64,000 bases of DNA, taken from contig NZ_CP011371.1 in NCBI RefSeq assembly GCF_001017435.1, forward strand, positions 1,364,001 through 1,428,000. Direction: 5' to 3'. Below are positions 43,256 through 50,427 of this stretch, piece by piece. The stretch is from Caldimonas brevitalea. Its GTDB lineage: Bacteria; Pseudomonadota; Gammaproteobacteria; Burkholderiales; Burkholderiaceae_C. A program made the translations under genes and the position numbers. Each line of letters starts with the position of its first letter. Within the stretch, counting starts at the first letter, position 1. The notes beneath the pieces are model-generated. The model was not told the origin of the DNA. It saw only the letters and a list, made by a program, of their open reading frames with translations, and did no database searches.

Positions 43256-43876
43256 ATGCAGTCCAAGGAACACTGGGAACAGGTCTACAGCACCAAACAC
43301 ACCACCAGCGTGAGCTGGTTCCAGGAACATGCCCGTCAATCCGTCGACCTGATCCGGCGGGCACGCGGGGCGGAGCAGGCGGCCATCATCGACGTCGGGG
43401 GAGGCGCCTCGACCTTGGTGGATGACTTGTTGGCGGAGGGCGATGCCGACATCACGGTGCTCGACCTCTCCGAGGCCGCCTTGTCGGCAGCCCGGGCACG
43501 GCTGGGCGAGCGCGCCGCAACGGTGACATGGCTCGCAGGCGACATCACCCGGGTCGAACTTCCGGTTCATGCCTACGACGTGTGGCACGACCGGGCGGTG
43601 TTCCATTTCCTGACCACCCACGACGAGCGCGAGGCCTATGTCAGGGCGGTGTTGCGTGCCGTCAAGCCGGGCGGCCACGTCATCGTCGCGACCTTCGCCG
43701 AGGACGGCCCCGAGAAATGCAGCGGGCTGCCGGTCATGCGCTACAACGCCGAAACGCTGCATGCCGAGTTCGGCCGGCCGTTCACCGTGCTCGGGCACGA
43801 GCGTGAGGAGCACCGCACGCCGTTCGGGACGGTTCAGAAGTTCATCTACTGCCTGTGCCGCAAGGAGCCGTGCTGA
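43256..43876 (+). CDS. Class I SAM-dependent methyltransferase
   Basis: 206 residues. Starts MQSKEHWEQVYSTKHTTSVSWFQEHARQSVDLI; SAM-binding motif I is AIIDVGGGASTLVDDLL, motif II is DITVLDLSEAALSAARARLG, and motif IV is YDVWHDRAVFHFLT. The sequence resembles the group often annotated as thiopurine- or tellurite-type small-molecule methyltransferases (W-x-x-R/H-A-V-F-H-F). Its own terminator-isolated transcription unit (after 43148) and GGGGGAGA ribosome-binding site suggest it is independent of EPS synthesis, though methylation of a sugar cannot be excluded. It is convergent with the guanylyltransferase gene. Confidence 0.85.
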   Translation: MQSKEHWEQVYSTKHTTSVSWFQEHARQSVDLIRRARGAEQAAIIDVGGGASTLVDDLLAEGDADITVLDLSEAALSAARARLGERAATVTWLAGDITRVELPVHAYDVWHDRAVFHFLTTHDEREAYVRAVLRAVKPGGHVIVATFAEDGPEKCSGLPVMRYNAETLHAEFGRPFTVLGHEREEHRTPFGTVQKFIYCLCRKEPC

Positions 43877-43972
43877 GCTGAAGGCCTCAGCGCGGCCCGC
43901 GGTGGGGTAGACGACGGTCGGGTCGATGCGGCCGGCTGGTGAACGGGCGACGTCAGCGCCGCCGCCCGTGGT

Positions 43973-43987
43973 GCCGCCGCCGGCGGC
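43973..43987. terminator. GC palindrome between convergent genes
   Basis: GCCGCCGCCGGCGGC, immediately before the stop codon of the leftward mannose-1-phosphate guanylyltransferase. No T-run on either strand, so only a weak candidate for bidirectional termination. Confidence 0.3.
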
Positions 43988-44992
43988 TTACTTCGACGAG
44001 CTGGTGCGCCCGTAGGTGTCCTGGAAGCGGACGATGTCGTCCTCGCCCAGGTAGGAGCCCGACTGCACTTCGATGATCTCGAGCGGAATCGTCCCCGGGT
44101 TGGCGAGCCGGTGCACCTCGCCCAGCGGGATGTAGGTGCTCTGGTTCTCGGACAGCAGGAGCTTCTTGTCGCCGCAGGTCACTTCCGCCGTGCCGGACAC
44201 GACGATCCAGTGCTCGGCACGGTGATGGTGCATCTGCAGCGACAAACTCGCCTTGGGCTTGACCATGATGCGCTTGACCTGGAAGCGCGGGCCGGCGTCG
44301 ATGCTGTCGTACCAGCCCCAGGGGCGGTGCACCAGACGGTGCAGCGTGCCTTCGGAGCGCTCGCGCTGTTCGAGCTGCTGCACGATCTTCTTGACCTCCT
44401 GGCTGCGGCTGCGGTCGGCGACCAGCACCGCGTCGGGCGTCTCGACGATCACGACGTTGTCCAAACCGACCGCGCTGACGAGGCGGCTGGTGGCGTGTAC
44501 CAGCGTGTTGCGGCTCGATTCGATCACCGCGTCGCCTTGCGCCGCGTTGCCATGCTCGTCCTTGGGGCTCACCTGCCACACGGCTTCCCACGCGCCCAGG
44601 TCGGACCAGCCGGCGTCCAGCGGCACCATCTTGACCGCGAAGCCGCACTTCGGGTCGGCGGGGCAGCGCTCCATCACCGCGTAGTCGACCGACTCGCTCG
44701 GGATCGCGGCGAACTCGTCTTTGCCGGGGCGGATGAAGCCGTTGTCCGCCACGCGCGCCTTCCAGGCCGCTTCGGTGGCGTCGGCAATGTCAGGGCGGAA
44801 CTGCGCCAGCGCCTTCAACCAGACCGAGGCCCGCAGCACGAACATGCCGCTGTTCCAGTAGTAGCAGCCTTCCTGCAGGTAGCGCTCGGCGGTGGCGGCG
44901 TCGGGCTTCTCGACACCTGCCACACGGCTTCCCACGCGCCCAGGTCGGACCAGCCGGCGTCCAGCGGCACCATCTTGACCGCGAAGCCGCAC
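43988..44992 (-). CDS. C-terminal fragment of the guanylyltransferase/isomerase
   Basis: Open frame whose first ~26 codons are out of frame with the original gene. From about 44914 onward it is the authentic sequence: the repeated EKPDAATAERYLQEG... segment, then SPKDEHGNAAQGDAVIESSRNTLVHATS, VVIVETPDAVLVADRSRSQEVKKIVQQL and the complete cupin isomerase domain, ending GRTSSSK. There is no ribosome-binding site typical of a gene start, so it is probably not translated efficiently unless by reinitiation. Confidence 0.6.
   Translation of the reverse strand: MRLRGQDGAAGRRLVRPGRVGSRVAGVEKPDAATAERYLQEGCYYWNSGMFVLRASVWLKALAQFRPDIADATEAAWKARVADNGFIRPGKDEFAAIPSESVDYAVMERCPADPKCGFAVKMVPLDAGWSDLGAWEAVWQVSPKDEHGNAAQGDAVIESSRNTLVHATSRLVSAVGLDNVVIVETPDAVLVADRSRSQEVKKIVQQLEQRERSEGTLHRLVHRPWGWYDSIDAGPRFQVKRIMVKPKASLSLQMHHHRAEHWIVVSGTAEVTCGDKKLLLSENQSTYIPLGEVHRLANPGTIPLEIIEVQSGSYLGEDDIVRFQDTYGRTSSSK
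44571..44914 (-). repeat. 344-bp direct tandem repeat, copy A
   Basis: Compared base by base with 44915-45258 it is identical. The repeat covers the end of the nucleotidyltransferase domain. It is read in the frame of the downstream (C-terminal) fragment. Confidence 0.97.
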
Positions 44993-45801
44993 TTCGGGTC
45001 GGCGGGGCAGCGCTCCATCACCGCGTAGTCGACCGACTCGCTCGGGATCGCGGCGAACTCGTCTTTGCCGGGGCGGATGAAGCCGTTGTCCGCCACGCGC
45101 GCCTTCCAGGCCGCTTCGGTGGCGTCGGCAATGTCAGGGCGGAACTGCGCCAGCGCCTTCAACCAGACCGAGGCCCGCAGCACGAACATGCCGCTGTTCC
45201 AGTAGTAGCAGCCTTCCTGCAGGTAGCGCTCGGCGGTGGCGGCGTCGGGCTTCTCGACGAAGGCGGCGACCGGCTGCGCCACGCCCTCGCCGCCGCGGGT
45301 GCGGATGTAGCCGAAGCCGGTTTCGGGGCGGTCGGGGCGGATGCCGAGGATCACGATGCTGCCGTCGGCCGCGGCCTGCACCGCCTCGCGCAAGGCCGCG
45401 GTGAAGGCGGCGGGGTCGGTGACCGTTTGGTCGGCGGGGGTGACGACCAGGATCGGGTCTTCTTTCGCGCCCAGCTCGTCGCGCGCGTACAGCGCGGCCA
45501 GCGTGAGCGCCGGCGCGGTGTTGCGGCCGGTCGGCTCGAGCAGCAGGGCCGACGCCGTGACCTTCATTTCACGCAGCTGGTCGAGCGTCAGGAATCGGTG
45601 TTCCTCGTTGCCGACGATGCAGGGGCTGCGCACCTGGGTCGCGCCGTCGGCCAGGTCGGTCAGCCGGCGCACTGCCTGCTGAAACAGCGTTTCGGTGCCC
45701 GACAGGGCCAGAAACTGCTTCGGGTACAGGGCTCGGCTCAGCGGCCACAAACGGGTGCCGGAGCCCCCGGCCATCACGACAGGAAGAAGGGTATGGTTCA
45801 T
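44815..45801 (-). CDS. N-terminal fragment of the guanylyltransferase (nucleotidyltransferase domain)
   Basis: 328 codons. Residues 1 to ~295 are normal: nucleotide-binding GGSGTRLWPLSRALYPKQFL, EEHRFLTLDQLREM, LVVTPADQTV, AFVEKPDAATAERYLQEGCYYWNSGMFV, and the end of the domain CGFAVKMVPLDAGWSDLGAWEAVWQVS. Then ~33 out-of-frame residues (SPTPPPPSATC...) caused by entry into the second repeat copy. The fragment keeps almost the whole pyrophosphorylase domain, so GDP-mannose synthesis from mannose-1-phosphate might survive even without the isomerase domain. Confidence 0.8.
   Translation of the reverse strand: MNHTLLPVVMAGGSGTRLWPLSRALYPKQFLALSGTETLFQQAVRRLTDLADGATQVRSPCIVGNEEHRFLTLDQLREMKVTASALLLEPTGRNTAPALTLAALYARDELGAKEDPILVVTPADQTVTDPAAFTAALREAVQAAADGSIVILGIRPDRPETGFGYIRTRGGEGVAQPVAAFVEKPDAATAERYLQEGCYYWNSGMFVLRASVWLKALAQFRPDIADATEAAWKARVADNGFIRPGKDEFAAIPSESVDYAVMERCPADPKCGFAVKMVPLDAGWSDLGAWEAVWQVSRSPTPPPPSATCRKAATTGTAACSCCGPRSG
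44915..45258 (-). repeat. 344-bp direct tandem repeat, copy B
   Basis: Upstream copy in the direction of transcription; it is in frame with the gene start at 45801. The junction base 44914/44915 is CGAC|ACCTGCC, where the normal continuation at 45258/45259 is CGAC|GAAGG. The two outer boundaries share only a single C, so there is no long microhomology. Confidence 0.97.
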
Positions 45802-45837
45802 CTGTAGTCCCTGGTAAGTCTTGAGGGCGTAGGACCT

Positions 45838-46869
45838 TCAGGCGGCGGCGCCGGGCGTGCGGAAGCCGGTCGGGTTCTGGCTCTGCCAGCGCCACGAGTC
45901 GGCGCACATCGCGTCGAGGTCGCGCTGGGCTTGCCAGCCGAGCAGGGATCGGGCCAGCGCCGGGTCGGCATAACACGCGTCGATGTCGCCGGGCCGGCGT
46001 GCGACGATCTCGTAGGGCACCGGACGGCCGCTGGCGCGTTCGTAGGCGCGCACCACGTCGAGCACGCTGTAGCCCTGGCCGGTGCCAAGGTTGACCGTGA
46101 CCGAGCGACGCTGCTCGAACAGGTAGCGGAGGGCGGCGACGTGGCCTTCGGCGAGGTCCATCACATGGATATAGTCGCGCACGCCGGTGCCGTCAGGTGT
46201 GTCGTAGTCCTTGCCGAACACCTGCAGTCGGTCGCGCTGGCCCACGGCCACCTGCGCCACGTAGGGCATCAGGTTGTTGGGTATGCCTTGCGGGTCTTCG
46301 CCGATGCGGCCGCTCGGGTGCGCGCCCACGGGGTTGAAATAGCGCAGACAGGCGATGTGCCACGCGGCGTCCGACTGCTCGAGATCGCGCAGGATCTGCT
46401 CGCTCATCAGCTTGGTCGCGCCATAAGGATTGGTGGTCGACAGCGGCGAGTCTTCGCGGATCGGCAGCCGCTCCGGCTTGCCGTAGACGGTGGCCGACGA
46501 GCTGAACACCAACCGCTGCACACCGTGCTGCTGCATGGTCTTGCAGACGTTGATCAGGCTGCCGAGGTTGTTGCCGTAATAGGCGAGCGGCTTGCGGGTC
46601 GACTCGCCCACCGCCTTGAACGCGGCGAAGTGCACCACGGCGTCGATGCGGTGCTGTTCGAACACCGTTTGCAACGCGGCCGGATCGCCGACGTCGAGGC
46701 GGTGGAAGACCGGCGCCTTCCCGCCCAGCTCCTGCAGGCGCACCAGCACCTCCGGTGAGCTGTTCGAGAAGTCGTCGACGCCCACGACGTCGAAGCCGGC
46801 CTCTTGCAGGGCCAGCCAGGTATGGGAGGCGATATAGCCGGTCGCTCCCGTCAGCAGAATGGTGGGCAT
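45838..46869 (-). CDS. galE: UDP-glucose 4-epimerase
   Basis: 343 residues, extended SDR: NAD loop ILLTGATGYIASHTWLALQEAGFDVVGVDDFSNSS, the KAVGESTRKPLAYYGNN signature, the catalytic serine region VFSSSATVYG and YxxxK in TNPYGATKLMSEQIL. C-terminal YNLGTGxGYSVLDVV-like motif (VNLGTGQGYSVLDVV). Note ASHT where most family members have GSHT in the loop. Interconverts UDP-glucose and UDP-galactose, supplying UDP-Gal for EPS. Downstream of epsL (39 bp) and upstream of the guanylyltransferase (36 bp), so one leftward operon. Confidence 0.96.
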   Translation of the reverse strand: MPTILLTGATGYIASHTWLALQEAGFDVVGVDDFSNSSPEVLVRLQELGGKAPVFHRLDVGDPAALQTVFEQHRIDAVVHFAAFKAVGESTRKPLAYYGNNLGSLINVCKTMQQHGVQRLVFSSSATVYGKPERLPIREDSPLSTTNPYGATKLMSEQILRDLEQSDAAWHIACLRYFNPVGAHPSGRIGEDPQGIPNNLMPYVAQVAVGQRDRLQVFGKDYDTPDGTGVRDYIHVMDLAEGHVAALRYLFEQRRSVTVNLGTGQGYSVLDVVRAYERASGRPVPYEIVARRPGDIDACYADPALARSLLGWQAQRDLDAMCADSWRWQSQNPTGFRTPGAAA

Positions 46870-46908
46870 GATGCCTCTCTTTCTTTCTTGTCGCGGCCGT
46901 GCTGCCGT

Positions 46909-48156
46909 CTATTGCAAGGCGAACTGCGCCATGCAGCCGACGGACTCGGCCTTGTAGGGGAAGCTGAAGTTGCGGTTGTCGCTGCTCACGCGACGCTTTT
47001 CCCAGTTGTAGTTGCAGCCGGCCAGCCAGTTGCGCGAGATGTTGTAGTCGAGGCCCAGGCCCGCAACGTTGGTGCGGTCGCGGCCGCTTTGCCCCGTGGG
47101 GAACGACTCCTCGAGCTTGCGCCGGGACTGCCGCAGGCCCAGGTTGAGGCGAATCTTGGCGGTGGCCTGGTAGCCGATCCCGAAACGATAGGAATTGATC
47201 TGCGTGGTGTTCTGTACCGGGAGCTGCGCGTCGCCGAATTCTTCCGGCAGGCCGGGAATCGTGAACGCGCCGGTCTCGTCGTCGGTCTCCCGCACGAAGG
47301 CCGCGTTGAAGCTGAGCTTGCCGGTGGGGCGATAGCGGTAGGCGAGCGAGCCGGTGAAGCCCTTGAAGTCGCGCGCGTCGACGAGCTCGTGGTCGGTGCG
47401 GGTGCGACTCAGACGTGCATCGAAGTTGCTGAGGCCGTTGGGACGCCAGCTGACGGTGAAGTCGAGATCGTCGCGATCGTATTTGTCTTCCACGCCCGGG
47501 CGGAAGTTGGGGATGCGTCCATCGGTATGGCGCACGGCGACGCCGAAGCTGATCAGGTCGGTGGGCCGATAACGGGCGCCCACATTGAACATGTGGGACT
47601 CTTGCTCCTGCGGCTGGAAGGCCTGCGCGCTGTATTCCTGTTCACGCCAGGTGTAGCCGGTCTCCAGCACCCACAACGACGCCATGCCAAGACGGGCCTG
47701 CCCGCCCAGCATCTGCTGGCTCACCATGTTTTTCTCGGTGACGCGGGAGGTGGCGGTGCCCGACTCGAAGCTGGCCAGCCCCCGCGATGTGCTGTAGTTC
47801 AGCCCGCCGGAGAGGCGGTTGACGGTTTCGAGGGCGGCGCGCACGTTGAGGCCGTAACCGGTGTTGTCCAGGTGCGATTCGTCGTGGTAGTTCGTGTGCT
47901 TCACATACGCATCCGCCAGCAGGCGCTGGCGGCCGATCGGCTGGTCCAGACCGACGCTCAGCGTGCTGGCCGACGAGGTGTCGCTCTTTTCCGCGCTCTC
48001 GACGTTGCGATAGACGTTGGACTCGCGGGTGAACGCCTGCTTCGCCCTCAGGTAATAGGGGTTGGGATCCGCAGAGGCACCAAAGGCCACGAGCACGGAT
48101 GCAGCCGCGACGGTCAGTTGCAGCGCCGGAAGGCGACGCACGGGCAGATGGGACAT
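46909..48156 (-). CDS. epsL: EpsL-family outer-membrane beta-barrel protein
   Basis: 415 residues: signal peptide (RRLPALQLTVAAASVLVAFGASA, cleavage about residue 30), then a beta-barrel with alternating aromatic/polar strands (LNYSTSRGLASF, FNVGARYRPTDLISFGVAVRHTDG, SYRFGIGYQATAKIRLNLGLRQSRRKL), ending ...GCMAQFALQ. Matches the EpsL family found only in EpsE/F/G-exosortase EPS operons and proposed to serve polysaccharide export at the outer membrane. The ATG at 48156 has an AGGAGAGA Shine-Dalgarno. It would complement EpsE, which lacks a Wza-like C-terminal helix (inference). Two cysteines in the last 50 residues (NWLAGCNY, SVGCMAQ) could form a disulfide. Confidence 0.88.
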   Translation of the reverse strand: MSHLPVRRLPALQLTVAAASVLVAFGASADPNPYYLRAKQAFTRESNVYRNVESAEKSDTSSASTLSVGLDQPIGRQRLLADAYVKHTNYHDESHLDNTGYGLNVRAALETVNRLSGGLNYSTSRGLASFESGTATSRVTEKNMVSQQMLGGQARLGMASLWVLETGYTWREQEYSAQAFQPQEQESHMFNVGARYRPTDLISFGVAVRHTDGRIPNFRPGVEDKYDRDDLDFTVSWRPNGLSNFDARLSRTRTDHELVDARDFKGFTGSLAYRYRPTGKLSFNAAFVRETDDETGAFTIPGLPEEFGDAQLPVQNTTQINSYRFGIGYQATAKIRLNLGLRQSRRKLEESFPTGQSGRDRTNVAGLGLDYNISRNWLAGCNYNWEKRRVSSDNRNFSFPYKAESVGCMAQFALQ

Positions 48157-48250
48157 GCAAATCTCTCCTGTTTCTTTGGGGATGATTTTTGGGGAGCGTG
48201 CGGCGCCATGCCGCACAAGGGGCCCGAGGGCGGGACTCAGGGAGCCGTTC

Positions 48251-49645
48251 TCAATAGGCGTGGCGGTCGAAGAACATCAGGCGCGCTGTCCGGGCGATGA
48301 TGAGCAGGTCGAGTCCGAGCGACCAGTTGCGCAGGTACTCCAGGTCGTATTCGACCCGGGCTTCCATCTTCTCGATCGTGTCGGTCTCGCCGCGGTGCCC
48401 GTTCACCTGGGCCCAGCCGGTGATGCCCGGCTTGACCTTGTGGCGCACCATGTAGGCCTTGATCATCTTGCGGTACTGCTCGTTGTGCGCCACGGCATGC
48501 GGACGTGGCCCGACGATGCTCATGCGCCCCTGCAGCACATTGAAGAACTGGGGCAGCTCGTCGAGCGAGGTCTTGCGGATGAAGGCGCCGAACTTGGTGA
48601 TGCGCGGATCGCCCTTGGTGGCCTGCTTGACCACCGGGCCGTTGTCCATCGTGCGCATCGAGCGGAACTTGTAGACGGTGATCTCTTCGCCGTCGAGCCC
48701 GTTGCGCTTCTGCCGGAAGATCACCGGGCCGGGCGAACTGAGCTTCACGCCGATCGCCAGCATCAGCAGGATCGGCGAGATCAGGATCAGGATGATCAGC
48801 GCCAGCACGATGTCGCTGATGCGCTTGACCATCGCATTGGTGCCGGTGAAGGGCGTCTCGAGGATGCCGACCACCGGCACGCCGTTCACGTCCTGCAGCC
48901 GGCCCTGGATGATGCTGATGCCGAACACGTCGGGCACGAAGAACAGCGAGGCGGTGGTTTCCTGCAGCGACTCGAGCAAATCCTTGATGCGGGGCTGAGA
49001 GGTCAGCGGCAGGGTGATGTAGACCTCGCGCACGCCGTGCCGGGCGACGTAGGCGGACACTTCGTTGAGCCGGCCGATCAGCTTGTCGGAGGCGTCCTGG
49101 TGCACGCGTGCATCGGTCCGGTCATCGAAGAAGCCCATGAAGTCGATGCCGAAGCCCTCATGCCCTTCGAGCGCCTTCGACACCTTCATGCCCAGCGGGC
49201 CGGCGCCCACGACGATGGCCGAGCGGCGCGCCTCGGGCTTGCGGGCGCTCATCTTGACGATCTCGCGGCCGGCGACGACGGCGCCGAACTGGATCAGCGG
49301 CGTCAGCACCGCCCAGGCCACCAGCACCTTCTGGTCGAACTGGTCGAGGCTGCGCGTGGCGTAGCCGCACAACGCCAGGATGGCCAGCAGGCTCACCCAA
49401 GACGTGGCGACATCGACCACCGCGGTCAGATTGGCGTCCTTGAAGCGGTTGCGGCCCGGAAACGACAGGGCGAACACGAGCAGGCACAGCGTCATCGCCG
49501 CGCCGTCCACCGGCTCGTGGTAGTACCACATGATGGCCAAAAAGCAGGCCACCGTGATCGCAGGCTCCAGAAAGGCCGCCACGAAGGACGTGACGGACTG
49601 CGGCGCGTTATAGAAGGTTCTTGTATACGTTCGGTCTTCAAACAT
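48251..49645 (-). CDS. Undecaprenyl-phosphate sugar phosphotransferase (WcaJ/EpsB type), initiating enzyme
   Basis: 464 residues. About four N-terminal TM helices, a CoA-binding-like/Rossmann region (RRSAIVVGAGPLGMKVSKALEG), and a fifth TM before the bacterial sugar transferase domain (KRISDIVLALIILILISPILLMLAIGVKLSSPGPVIF). Catalytic-domain motifs are KFRSMRTM, KTSLDELPQFFNVLQGRMSIVGPRP and the DLEYLRNWSL...RLMF end. It transfers hexose-1-phosphate (probably glucose, by WcaJ/EpsB similarity) from UDP-sugar to undecaprenyl phosphate, starting the repeat unit. First gene of the leftward operon with a sigma-54-like site upstream. ATG at 49645; Shine-Dalgarno weak. Confidence 0.92.
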   Translation of the reverse strand: MFEDRTYTRTFYNAPQSVTSFVAAFLEPAITVACFLAIMWYYHEPVDGAAMTLCLLVFALSFPGRNRFKDANLTAVVDVATSWVSLLAILALCGYATRSLDQFDQKVLVAWAVLTPLIQFGAVVAGREIVKMSARKPEARRSAIVVGAGPLGMKVSKALEGHEGFGIDFMGFFDDRTDARVHQDASDKLIGRLNEVSAYVARHGVREVYITLPLTSQPRIKDLLESLQETTASLFFVPDVFGISIIQGRLQDVNGVPVVGILETPFTGTNAMVKRISDIVLALIILILISPILLMLAIGVKLSSPGPVIFRQKRNGLDGEEITVYKFRSMRTMDNGPVVKQATKGDPRITKFGAFIRKTSLDELPQFFNVLQGRMSIVGPRPHAVAHNEQYRKMIKAYMVRHKVKPGITGWAQVNGHRGETDTIEKMEARVEYDLEYLRNWSLGLDLLIIARTARLMFFDRHAY

Positions 49646-49872
49646 GGAACTGCCCGTCCACCCTGTCGAGCCCGTGGAGTCCACGTACTGCCCTGAAGCA
49701 CGCACAACCTCCCGAGCTGCACGCACATGCCTCGCAATGTTCGGGCCACCGCAATGGCGGGGCACCATGGCCGATCGGCCGCTGCGCAGGCGACATCGGA
49801 TTCTCGCAGAGCCGGGTGACATTTTCGCCACCCACTCACGGGTATCGCAGGGCCTGTCCCTACAATCGTTGG
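49646..49872. promoter_or_regulatory. Divergent region between the EPS initiating gene and ubiJ
   Basis: 227 bp. It holds a sigma-54-like site for the leftward EPS operon (49733-49748). A TACAAT box (49861-49866), 6 bp before the ubiJ ATG, could be the -10 of a very short or leaderless ubiJ mRNA. No matching -35 is obvious (GTGACA at 49816-49821 is 39 bp away). This is the right-hand junction of the EPS region with the ubiquinone block. Confidence 0.45.
49733..49748 (-). promoter_or_regulatory. Sigma-54 (-24/-12) promoter candidate for the leftward EPS operon
   Basis: Reading the minus strand: TGGCCCGAACATTGCG, fitting TGGCAC-N5-TTGC with GG and GC 10 nt apart and a perfect TTGC. Transcription would begin near 49722, about 77 nt before the start codon at 49645. 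Confidence 0.55.
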
Positions 49873-50427
49873 ATGCTGCAACAACTTTCAAGCCATTTCG
49901 GCCCCGCGCTGGTCGAACGCCTGACCCTGGCACTGAACCACGTCCTTGCCTCTGAACCGCAGGCAACGCAGCGGCTCATTCCACATGCTGCAAGAACACT
50001 TCACGTGAGCCTCCAGGGGGTGTCCCCGCTGTTGCATTGGCCTGAATTTCTTGCGTTTCGTATCACCCCGGCCGGCTTGCTCGAGGTTGTCGACGCGCCG
50101 GCCGGCACCGAGGGCGACCTGCACCTCGGCATCGACCTGTCGCAACCCGGGCGTCTGGTCGAATCCTTGCTCACCGGCCGCCGGCCGTCGGTCTCGATCC
50201 GCGGCGATTCGCAGCTGGCCACCGACGTCGGCTGGTTGATGGACAACCTGCGCTGGGACTACGAAGACGACCTGGCCCGGGTGGTGGGCCCGGTCGTCGC
50301 GCACCAGGCGGCCCGGGTGATCCGCGCCACGTCGGGCGCGGTGCGCCAGGCGCTGGGGACGCTGGCACGCTGGGTGCCAGGGCGAGGGGACGCCGACACG
50401 GACGCTTCCGCCCGGCGTCCCTCATGA
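49873..50427 (+). CDS. ubiJ: UbiJ-like SCP2-domain ubiquinone accessory protein
   Basis: 184 residues. SCP2 lipid-binding domain at residues ~1-110 ([31 protein letters not shown] ... [30 protein letters not shown] ... [37 protein letters not shown]), then a C-terminal helix, exactly the UbiJ layout. UbiJ binds ubiquinone intermediates in the soluble Ubi complex. ubiB follows with an ATGA overlap. Normally encoded just after ubiE; here separated from it by ~38 kb of EPS genes. The ATG at 49873 is preferred; the reading frame extends upstream but without conserved sequence. Confidence 0.88.
   Translation: MLQQLSSHFGPALVERLTLALNHVLASEPQATQRLIPHAARTLHVSLQGVSPLLHWPEFLAFRITPAGLLEVVDAPAGTEGDLHLGIDLSQPGRLVESLLTGRRPSVSIRGDSQLATDVGWLMDNLRWDYEDDLARVVGPVVAHQAARVIRATSGAVRQALGTLARWVPGRGDADTDASARRPS

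Larger units (their letters stand above)
43988..45801 (-). pseudogene. manC: Mannose-1-phosphate guanylyltransferase/mannose-6-phosphate isomerase, frameshifted by a 344-bp tandem duplication
   Basis: Bifunctional type II PMI-GMP family (AlgA/XanB/CpsB). The N-terminal nucleotidyltransferase domain begins LLPVVMAGGSGTRLWPLSR and the C-terminal cupin-type isomerase domain has LHRLVHRPWGWYDSID and HHHRAEHWIVVSG. The coding sequence is split over two frames because 44571-44914 and 44915-45258 are exact copies. 344 is not a multiple of 3, so the frame changes at the junction. Deleting one copy restores a single 489-codon gene, the usual family length. If real, GDP-mannose supply for gmd/fcl would depend on the 5' fragment, on reversion, or on another copy elsewhere. 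If an assembly error, the gene is intact. It follows galE in the leftward operon. Confidence 0.88.
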
